The position numbers and the translations under genes were made by a program. Shown here piece by piece: positions 56,901 to 64,000 of a stretch of 64,000 bases of DNA (position 1 is its first letter; each line of letters opens with the position of its first letter). Under the pieces are notes generated by a model that did not search any database, was not told the DNA's origin, and saw only the letters and a program-made list of their open reading frames with translations. The DNA comes from Anisus vortex (lineage: Eukaryota > Mollusca > Gastropoda > Planorbidae): NCBI GenBank assembly GCA_949126835.1, contig OX421505.1, positions 1,979,587 through 2,043,586 of the forward strand, read 5' to 3'.

Positions 56901-58557
56901 GAAATCGACCTACCCGATACAAGGCTGCCTATGCAAAGGTACTCGAGTTTCTCTCCGGGGAACACGCCAACGCTCCCCGAAATACGGACGAAGCTGAAGG
57001 ACACCTCAATTAGCTAAACGTCCGACCCAAAACTACTCAGAAAAGTAGCCATGGACACGCTAAATGCCCTACCGCCCGGGGCTGTCCATGTCTACACTGA
57101 CAGGTCGGCTAATGCAGACACCGGTACCGCCGGCTTTGGTGTTTACATAGAGTACCCCGGCAACCCGAATAGAGACGAACTATGGGGGCCTTGCGAAGGT
57201 CTCTGCAACTACGGCGCAGAGATCGAGGCCATCAGTCGGGCTCTGGAGTGGATCCGCCTGCGCCACGTCAAAGGCGCCCTCGGCTCTACGACCGCCACCA
57301 TCCTGACTGATGCGTTGTCTGTGCTCCAAGTTATTGAGAATCTGAGCAACTGGCCCCCTCAGATAGAAACAATTTTAATGGCTTCAGACGAGCTAAGCCA
57401 GCGCTTTGGAGACCGCGTGCTACTGCAGTGGGTCCCAGGGCATACAGGCCTACCTGGCAATGAGAGAGCAGACCACCTTGCCAAAAAAAGGTGGGCTGAG
57501 CACACCCACCTCCGAGGAGCCCAGCAGCACGCCATACTCCTTTGAGAAGGCCCGTACATTGATCCGGAGGTGGGAGACAGAAAAGTGGAACGAGAGCTGG
57601 GACAGCTCTGACAAAGGCCGAGAAGTCTGGCGGCATTTGCCTAACCGCGCAGACCCATGGTGGTGCCTAAATAGGTCGGAACAGAGTATTATATCTCAAT
57701 TCCGCACTGGCCACTGCCCCATTGGGGCACACTTCGCCAGATTCCGGCCGAATTACGACTCGCGGTGTCGCCACTGTGGGGAGGAGGAGGAGACAGTGGA
57801 GCATATCCTGCGGGAGTGCCCCCGTCTCGTCGATCGAGGAGATGGGACGGGTGGCCCACTATCCACTGTTCTCTACGGAGATAGAGCCGTGCTCAAACGC
57901 ACGGCTGAGTTCTTGCTCAGAGCTACAAGGGAATAATACTCCCAGCTCTCGTTTCCAATAGGAGTTCTAGTTAGTTAGTTAGTTACTGCTGAAATAATTT
58001 CGTCGGTAGTGTTATCATTAAGAGAAGGAAAGGCTTCAACTTTAATCACATATAAATTTTATTTATGTAGCATTAGTACAAGTGAGTTAAAACTTCGTTA
58101 CAAAAACAGTAAAAATAGGCAAAAAGGCCGATTTTTCCCCGTTTGGACTACATATTATAAGCATTTGTTCAGCTCAATCAGATAGAGTAAGTGAGTGAAC
58201 ATTAAATTTTTAGTTTCATAATTTCGCGGAGCACTTGCAACTACCTCGCGGAGCACCAGTGCTCCGCGGAGCACCGGTTAAGAACCACTGCTCTACACAC
58301 TCTACAGCCTACCCTACAGCCTACAGTTGCTACAGTCCGACCTACAGTACTACAGTTTACTGAGTTTACTTTGTTAAAACTGAAACTAGTTTAAGTTTAT
58401 TCGTGATAATTTTATTCAACAACGTTGTATTACCTTCTAATGTGTCATAGTGTTCGGTTGCAACAATAACAATTATTTGTAAAAACAAATATGTAGCAAG
58501 AAGTTCTAAAACTTTAGCAGTAATGTTTACAAGTGTATTTTTCGTGGAGGCCGCCAT
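47903..58557 (-). CDS. Small secreted CULT-domain (cereblon-fold) protein, 6 exons
   Basis: Minus-strand exons are 58557-58434, 54657-54511, 52256-52201, 51966-51887, 49959-49865 and 47946-47903. Phases 1, 1, 0, 2, 1 all join, giving 181 residues ending in TAA. Exon 1 encodes a hydrophobic stretch ([15 protein letters not shown]) typical of a signal peptide. CRKCG (Cys45, Cys48) and CPKCG (Cys127, Cys130) form a zinc site, and Trp116, Trp122 and Trp136 lie in SWFPGYSWS and THLGW. The spacing Trp-6-Trp-14-Trp, with Cys 5 after the second Trp, equals that of human cereblon Trp380/386/400 and Cys391. In cereblon this pocket binds thalidomide-type and cyclic-imide ligands; secreted single-domain CULT proteins have no settled role. 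An in-frame start at 58572 exists, but the ATG at 58557 has the better context. The exon 2 donor (GTTGGT) is weak. Confidence 0.85.
48278..48912. repeat. 46-bp minisatellite, about 14 copies
   Basis: Units begin GTCACTAAGTCCAGTCAACA every 46 bp. One unit near 48645 has lost about 10 bases. It lies in intron 5 of the CULT gene. Confidence 0.95.
50141..51009. mobile_element. pogo/Tigger-like non-autonomous element, 869 bp
   Basis: Ends CAGTCGAATCC and GGATTCGACTG with TA on both sides. Inside are many copies of TTATCTCGA, the subterminal motif of the terminal repeats. No intact transposase. It is in intron 4 of the CULT gene. Confidence 0.85.
52939..53406. repeat. 242-bp direct tandem duplication
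   Basis: 52939-53164 and 53181-53406 are almost identical, offset 242. Each unit carries part of a family 1 SINE and the left end of the hAT-type element at 53361. The first unit is followed by TACATCCTAACCCTAA before the second begins. Confidence 0.95.
53361..54187. mobile_element. hAT-type element, 827 bp, non-autonomous
   Basis: Ends TAGGGATGTTAAAACC and GGTTTTCATTAACATCCCTA, with the 8-bp duplication GTCTGAAC at 53353-53360 and 54188-54195. AAACCGGTTTT-type subterminal motifs occur at both ends. An extra left end, with its target repeat, lies at 53111-53164 through the tandem duplication. No transposase motif seen. Confidence 0.85.
54783..54979. mobile_element. hAT-type MITE, 197 bp
   Basis: Ends CAGTGATGGCGAACCT and AGGTTCGCCATCGCTG, flanked by ATATATAC (54775-54782 and 54980-54987). 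It lies 125 bp from exon 2 of the CULT gene. Confidence 0.92.
55095..55210 (+). mobile_element. Short retroposon with (AAG)n tail, 116 bp
   Basis: Bounded by a 12-bp target duplication AAAGTGTGTACA (55083-55094 and 55211-55222) and ending in AAGAAGAAGAAGA. It is too short for coding: a truncated LINE 3' end or a SINE. Confidence 0.75.
56218..58055 (-). pseudogene. hAT transposase C-terminus (ZBED5/FAM200-like), interrupted
   Basis: The minus-strand frame begins near 58055 ([19 protein letters not shown]), is interrupted by the LINE at 56666-57981, and resumes to a stop at 56216. The second part includes [34 protein letters not shown] and [20 protein letters not shown]. This is the dimerisation region of hAT transposases as found in ZBED5 and FAM200-type proteins. 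The DNA-binding and catalytic parts are missing. No stop is visible in the parts outside the LINE. Confidence 0.88.
56666..57981 (+). mobile_element. 5'-truncated I-type LINE (RT end, RNase H, zinc knuckle)
   Basis: Flanked by GTTACTGCTGAA at 56654-56665 and 57982-57993, with a 3' (TTAG)n tail. The frame begins in the RT thumb ([13 protein letters not shown], then [11 protein letters not shown]). It meets a TAA at 57015-57017, continues in the same frame into RNase H ([35 protein letters not shown]), and then shifts +1 near 57510. The last part encodes [20 protein letters not shown] and ends at 57934. RNase H plus a C-terminal CCHC-like motif fits the I superfamily. Confidence 0.9.
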
Positions 58558-58572
58558 GTTGTCAATGGGCAT

Positions 58573-59543
58573 GATGGGATTTGTTGTTTTCGTTTACAAT
58601 AGTGATTGTGCATATGTCAGCTTTTTATAAACTTTAACATATTTCTACCGTCAATTATCTTATTTGAAGTTAATTTATCCTTAATAATTATCGATAATAT
58701 TTGTTATGAGCTCATATACAATCACCTTTGAATTTTTGCAGCGCAGGACTTGTAAATTCATTTTAACTAAGGAATGTCAATCTCATTATAATAATCGCTG
58801 TTACTTTAGTCTTTCTCCTCCCTTGAATTGACAAAATTTGTATATAATTTTAACGTCCAATTGATTTAAAACGCATTCATTTATTTAGTAATTACGTTTG
58901 ATAGATTTATATTTTCATAAAAAAAGAACTTATCAATCATTTTCGAGTTTTGATAATAGTGCTTTTAAATGAAGGGCTATTGTTGGAGGGGAGCAAAAAT
59001 GAAGTCAGCTAAGACAATAACTTGAATAACGTCACAATTTTACAACAAGTAAATAGTGCATATTTGTTGGTGTAGGCCACATGCAGGAGAAAGTCTATTA
59101 TTACATACATATTCTAAGTTTTTAAGCATATGAACATTTGATTATGTTATGTTGCATTTTAAGAGTCTTGCAAAAGCCTAAGCCGGGTAGCCTAATGATA
59201 AACACAACTTGACCTTTGCTCCATCGCTTTGCTCAGCCTTGATTGACAGCGCCCCACTTTCCAGCCAATGGTGATCCGGGGGTGTGCGCCTTTCAGCTAA
59301 TGGAACTTAAGGTTGACTTACAGCGCTGTGCTGACTCCGCCCCACATCAGCACCAAAACAAACCGGCGCAGTAGTTTTGCCGGTACTTTGTTTACATCGC
59401 CGACTAGGTTACAGCTGATTGCGATTTTCACTGCAATTTCTAAAAGTATCTTTTTTGTGTTTTATTCTCAAACTAACTTGACATTAGTGGACAGAGTGGA
59501 GAAAATACATCTTTTGTTTCATTCTAATGAAAATTTATAAACA
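58573..59543. promoter_or_regulatory. Shared divergent promoter region
   Basis: The CULT start (minus) and the GEF/ZNF704-like start (plus) are 986 bp apart, head to head. CCAATGG lies at about 59263-59269 and a GC box in GACTCCGCCCCAC at about 59333-59345, both suited to plus-strand initiation; the latter is about 200 bp before the ATG. No TATA box is evident. Transcription start sites cannot be read from sequence. Confidence 0.5.
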
Positions 59544-60094
59544 ATGTTCGGAAATAAGCGGCTGGCGAAGAGATCAATTGTTGGGACTCGCGTAAGTGCT
59601 CTATGGCCGCAAGATGGCCGATTTTATCCTGGGATTATACAATCACAACTTTCTGAGGATACCATAACTTCGAGTGGTATTTACGTGGTGAAATTCAACG
59701 ATGGGAACTGCCTCAACGTGAAGTCGAGGTCCATCATTGGACACGGGTTTCAGATGATCACTTCGGTGTCGCTCAAATGGGGTCAAAAGGTGTTTATAAC
59801 TTTAAATGGCCGTGAAGTTTCTGGTGTTGTCTTACGTCACGACAGGGACGTAGACGATGTGGTTATCAACGTCAAGACCCCAAGCGGAGAAATTTTCGAG
59901 GCTTCTCGGAGGCTGGAAGATGTCCGTTTACTGGAGAGCAGAAAGTCGGCCAGGCTGGTTGACCAGCCGGACACTGACTACTCTAAGCTTGCGGATCTAC
60001 AGCTGGGCAATGTTTTGTCTGAGTACCAAGCGCACAAAAAGAGGGTGCCCTCACACGTCATCGATGTTCCGCTCGCTTACAGTGATAAAAACGA
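59544..60094 (+). CDS. GLUT4 enhancer factor / ZNF395 / ZNF704-type transcription factor, first coding exon
   Basis: ATG to a strong donor (ACGA|GTAAGC), 183 codons plus 2 nt. Two Tudor-like strands stand out: GTRVSALWPQDGRFYPGIIQ (14-33) with YVVKFNDGN, and WGQKVFITLNGREVSGVV (79-96). These are followed by RRLEDVRLLESRKSARL (122-138), DTDYSKLAD (143-151) and HVIDVP (171-176). I recall these blocks from the N-terminus of Drosophila Glut4EF and the vertebrate ZNF704/ZNF395/SLC2A4RG group. Those are nuclear C2H2 zinc-finger factors that bind the GLUT4 and huntingtin promoters. The zinc finger lies in later exons, beyond the window. The codon pattern is clean and no break is seen. An unrelated Tudor-type protein is the alternative. 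Confidence 0.75.
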
Positions 60095-60559
60095 GTAAGC
60101 TTTTAAATTCTTTTATTGCATTAATGCTGTTTGTTATAGTTCTTGTTGAATACAACAATATTTTCGACTTTACATAATATATGATTATCGTTGACATTCC
60201 CTGAATTCTTACCCATTTGAAACTTCATCAACTATTCTATTTATAGTTTTAATACTTCAACCTTAAACGTATGTTAAATGTTATGTTACATTGACATTTT
60301 AAAATAGATTATGACTTAAAATTATGAGTTATGACTGTTATGAGTCTTATACTTATGTCATAGTCATATCATAGTAATATGAAATCATATAATGTTTTTT
60401 CTTTTTGTCTACACTTATCACAAACTCAGGATTTTAAAATCATCCTAGTAATTAATTTACAGTATTATTTTCATAGCTATTTTCCCTTTATCTTCTTTTT
60501 CGTTCAGTTTTATTAATTATCTGGCAAAGTCTTGGTGGGCTACCGTCCGGTAGATTGCT

Positions 60560-60830
60560 TGAAACAATGGACTTTTCGCCGGTATAAACATGGACGCCGG
60601 CCCCGTAACTAAAAACACTGGGCTATTTTTAGCAGCAGCCAGCGTGTTCTATTTTTAAAGTCTACGTACGCAAACGTCACACGGCCAGCTTCGGTCTCGC
60701 TGGCTGTAAAATCCCGATAGCGAGGCTTATTTTTCGAGGAAGAATACTATGACGTGCTGGTTGGTGCACAGAGGACGTCAGCTGATTGGCACAGCGTCAG
60801 CTGATTGCCACAGCTGTGTTTTCACTATTG
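60560..60830 (+). promoter_or_regulatory. Intron 1 cluster of MEF2-like sites, E-boxes and CRE-like site
   Basis: GC-richer island. MEF2 consensus CTATTTTTAG at 60623-60632 and CTATTTTTAA at 60649-60658. CAGCTG E-boxes at 60779-60784, 60798-60803 and 60811-60816. GACGTCA at 60774-60780. The E-box segment repeats CGTCAGCTGATTG at 19-bp spacing. It may be an enhancer or an alternative promoter. Confidence 0.45.
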
Positions 60831-61277
60831 ATTCAAAAACCACAAAAGAATATATTCGCCCCCCTCCCATTTTCCTTCCCTAAAAAGAGGATCATTTGAA
60901 CTCTCTGTAAAGAGATAAAGTTACTCAATTTAAATATTTATCTTGTATAGTTTTGATAGTGGTAGGCTACTTTTCGTAATACTTTTAAATATTGCTAAAC
61001 ACTGTGTATGAAAACTAGGTCAATGTCATTAATTCTCTTGCGAGCATAACGTCCCTTGTGTGTAGGTTGTCAATACAGTTGGGTATGTAGGCCTACAAGA
61101 AAAAAAACATATGGGCCTAAGCGTGTACAGATATAAATGCTCGCAGTATGCGAGTTGAGCAAGTGGCGGTAGAGATGTATTTACATAAATACAAATTAAA
61201 CACTGTTGTCTATGTTATTATTACTGTGTTGTTCGTGTTTAGTCTAGTTATTATTAGAGGGATACACAGCTGTTGGA

Positions 61278-61419
61278 CAGTGGCGTAGCTAGGGGAGGGG
61301 AGGGGGGGTCCTAATTCGTAAGTCCCCCCCGGGCCCCTACTTGAGGGGGGTCCCCAAAGGCGTGTCCGAAAAAAAAATGTGCAGGGGCTAAGCCCCCCAA
61401 ATCTATAGTTACGCCACTG
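61278..61419. mobile_element. hAT-type MITE, 142 bp
   Basis: Ends CAGTGGCGTAGCTA and TAGTTACGCCACTG, with the 8-bp duplication CTGTTGGA at 61270-61277 and 61420-61427. Four GGTGATTAA-type units follow. Confidence 0.92.
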
Positions 61420-63054
61420 CTGTTGGATTAAGGTGATTAAGGTGATTAAGGTGATTAAGGTTTTAGGCTATGGTTAAGAGGGGATTTTATCTTTTATATT
61501 ACAGACGCCTATATCCGTGGTTTGAGTATTATCTTGCATTTTGATTGGTGTTTTAAATGATGTTAAGTTGTTGGTTTTCCTGGTTTGTTATTCGGGCAAC
61601 ACATTCCATGTCCTCATGCCACTCCAACAGAAAAAGTACCTTTATTATTATGCGTTCGTTTTAGCATGTTTGTATCCTCAATGTTTATCTGAGGATTGTT
61701 GGTGTGCTCTCTTTGTAAGTTAAGAGTCCAAGTGAAGTGAAAAGGGTAACATACTAAACGTTTACCCATACAGTTTGGCCAGTGTCCAATGTATGCTTCA
61801 CTTCCATCACGTGAACGCTTGCTCACCTGTCAGAATGATACTTATAGAGTCGCCGCCTTACACAAACACCCCTCTCAGCACACACCCGGACCACCGCCTC
61901 CTCTATCGGACATGGCATTATCCAATTTGTCTTATACCGGTACCTGGACCACAGCTAAAGGTCTAGCTGTGTGTAGAGCGTTCAGAAAGCTCATTGGCAC
62001 AGAACATAGGTCAAATTGATCCAATGCACGAAGTGTTGTTTATCAATTGTCTAAAGTAATTTAGAAACGTCGAGGATTAAGATCCCCAAAACCACTTAGC
62101 ATACCATGGTAATCATACAGCATACTTTGGTAATCATACCCCCCCCCCCCAACCTCCATTCCAATCTTTCAATTAAAACAATACTTTTTGTTTTATCTTA
62201 TATGTTAAAGTCGATCCTTCTATTCAGATGATTATTGCGTCCTACGCTTATCAGCGGTTTGAGTCTTACATTTTGAGTCTTACATTTTGTTGCTGTTTTT
62301 TCATGGTCTGTTCAGGCAACCCATCCCATGCCCGGACGCCACTCAGTGAGAAAGAGTACTTGTCTATGCCCCTTTTTTTTAGCGTATTATTATATTTTTT
62401 TTAAAACTGTGAACCCACTTCAAACACGACGCAACAATCTTACTACACCCGTCTCTTCATACTTTAAAAAAAAAAAACTTAAACCCTATGACCTTTTTAT
62501 TTAGTTGAAATCGTGTGATCTACTCATTCTACATCTAGTTGCGCGGAGAGTTTTCATTTAACCCTTTCAGTCCGTTTCTGTCATCATCTTTGGGTTGAAA
62601 GGAGCACACGGCCAACACATTTCTCTTATTGTAGTTTTAGTTTTTGTTCACTGCCTGTCGGCTCGTCTTCATTGAACCTGCTGGTGGCTTGCGAAATCTG
62701 ACTCGCGTGGGAAACGCGTGTGTGTGTGTGTGTGTGGCAGGAGGGAGAGGATGTGTGTGTGTGGGGGGGGGGTGCTATTGTTGACACGGTTCTCTACCAT
62801 TGAGTGCTAATTGTAAATTAGATATATAAAAACATTGCCCTGTTTAAAGTATGTTTATTTAGCGCAAAGAATGATGATGGTGAACTGCTCGCAAAGTGAG
62901 TGTCTTTTTGTAAGAGCATTCGAATGGCTATTGTGTCCGCCTCTTATGTGTGTGTGACTCGTTCGTGTTAAGTGTGTAATCAGCCTTTGACTTGCGTTCT
63001 ATGCGACCTTAAGTTTTTGAAGGCCTTTTGTGCTAGATCTATATGTGTTTGGTG

Positions 63055-63491
63055 TAGAGGCCGATAACGAAACCACATTTTTTGTTTCGTCCGAAAACGA
63101 AACCATACCGAAAGCTGTAAATTGACTTTCGAACGAAACCGAAAGATATACAGGAATTGCAAAACAAAAGATTAAAAAAATTGCACATTTTGGTGTAATA
63201 GAAACTAGTTTATGGGTACTCTATTTAAGTTAACCATAGAACCTGTAATATACATATGTATATAAGCCCCTACATGTATTATATATCATTTTATTCAGAA
63301 TGTTCAATTAGCAGAGTAAATGCAGCACTAGCGTTGCAGTCTGAATTTTGAAAGTTAACATAGGTATTCGGCTGATGACCAAAAGTCAATATCAGTTTCG
63401 GCCGAAACCGAAAGATAACTTTTTAACTTCGATTGAAACCAGTAACCATATGTCTACCTTCGGCGTGAAATCGAATTTCGGTCGGCCTCTA
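63055..63491. mobile_element. hAT-type MITE, 437 bp
   Basis: Ends TAGAGGCCGA and TCGGCCTCTA, with repeated CGAAACCGAAAG inside. The flanking 8-mers GTTTGGTG and TTTTGATG match imperfectly (6 of 8), so it is an older insertion. Confidence 0.75.
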
Positions 63492-63707
63492 TTTTGATGC
63501 CTGTTTAATTGTACGTATGCTCATTATGTGCTGTATGTATGTATGTATGTATGTGATGTCTTGGTATGTTTATGTGCTATGTGTGTGTGTAATGTTATTG
63601 CGATACGTGTTTATCTCCTATGCAATGTTGACATATATAGCATACACCGTCCATTCACACTTGATGTGCAGCGACCAGCGGGCCTTTTACAATTCCCACA
63701 ATTACAA

Positions 63708-63996
63708 TAAAGTAAAGTATTGCCCGTCGGACCAAATTGATCCATAGGGCCGGTGAAGCAGCGTTCGCCAGTTTCGATGGCCACGACATACTAGGGGCTT
63801 GCGTGGCCAGCACAATGCCCTTGCCGCCTTTCCTTCCCCCCCCCCCCTAACTATAGTCAGTGCCCATCAGAGCTGGGTAGACTCAGGGACATCCTTCAGT
63901 CCAGACCAGGGAACAGATCTTAGCCTTCACCAGGGTTTGCGAACCCGGGACCTTCTGTGCGCCAACCGAACGCCGATCGACCACTGTGCTCCACAA
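63708..63996 (-). repeat. tRNA-derived SINE (family 1)
   Basis: Shares GGACCAAATTGATCCATAGG, GTGAAGCAGCGTTCGCCAG, AGAGCTGGGTAGACTCAGGG and GAACCCGGGACCTTC with the other copies. It runs to the window end. Confidence 0.8.
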
Positions 63997-64000
63997 TTAA

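Larger units (their letters stand above)
55979..58290 (-). mobile_element. hAT transposon relic in CULT intron 1, split by a LINE
   Basis: Ends CAGTGGTTCTTAACC and GGTTAAGAACCACTG, flanked by CTCTACAC at 55971-55978 and 58291-58298. Without the LINE and its extra target repeat it is about 984 bp and codes only for the C-terminal end of a transposase, so it is an internally deleted derivative. The GGAGCAC motif is repeated near both ends. Confidence 0.92.
60095..64000 (+). other. Presumed first intron of the GEF/ZNF704-like gene
   Basis: No further exon of the gene is recognised up to the window end. It contains a regulatory cluster, two hAT-type MITEs, two copies of the dispersed repeat also seen at 6490 (61500-61650, 62205-62370), GT-rich microsatellites (about 62717-62763 and 63535-63590) and a family 1 SINE. 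Confidence 0.5.

Noticed and set aside
63517..63747. Plus-strand 76-codon frame with Tyr/Val/Met runs
   Set aside because: Translation of a TGTA/GT microsatellite that continues into a SINE.

Overview
This window is animal nuclear DNA. It is AT-rich, with spliced genes of small exons and large introns, CRAL-TRIO, CULT, BTB-BACK and GEF/ZNF704-type genes, and a dense load of transposons, SINE-like repeats and minisatellites. The motif GGCCTA recurs throughout, and I associate it with gastropod molluscs. A snail-like mollusc is my best guess, but this is inference.

Left half (1-36785). Two tandem, same-strand (minus) copies of an alpha-tocopherol-transfer-protein-like (CRAL-TRIO) gene lie in a segmental duplication. 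Copy A (436-5555) has coding exons 1-4 and runs off the left edge. Copy B (18223-28585) is complete, with seven coding exons whose phases all match, encoding about 313 aa. Homology between the copies covers introns and upstream DNA: about 1-14400 matches about 22755-36560. Two further exon-less copies of the upstream part lie at 36786-37930 and 43690-44870. Paralogous alignment dates several insertions. A full-length LINE (8840-12921) is only in copy A. A decayed LINE (30979-33150), a 2.8-kb intronic insert and a 20-copy minisatellite are only in copy B. A decayed DNA-transposon-like gene, itself hit by a MITE, fills intron 5 of copy B.

Middle (36.8-47.6 kb). Duplicated upstream DNA, a minus-strand BTB-BACK gene (40413-41636), a cluster of tRNA-derived SINEs (41.7-43.6 kb) and mostly featureless AT-rich DNA.

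Right half (47.6-64 kb). A six-exon minus-strand gene (47903-58557) encodes a small, probably secreted protein with a cereblon-type CULT domain; its zinc cysteines and three pocket tryptophans are kept. Its introns hold a 46-bp minisatellite, a pogo-like MITE, three hAT-type elements (one split by an I-type LINE) and a small retroposon. Just 986 bp separate its start codon from that of a divergent plus-strand gene, the first coding exon (59544-60094) of a GLUT4-enhancer-factor/ZNF395/ZNF704-type factor. That gene's first intron carries a compact cluster of MEF2-like sites, E-boxes and a CRE-like site. The rest of it lies beyond the right edge.

No CRISPR arrays, rRNA or functional tRNA genes are visible. 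All gene models come from reading frames, splice consensus and remembered family motifs, not from searches.
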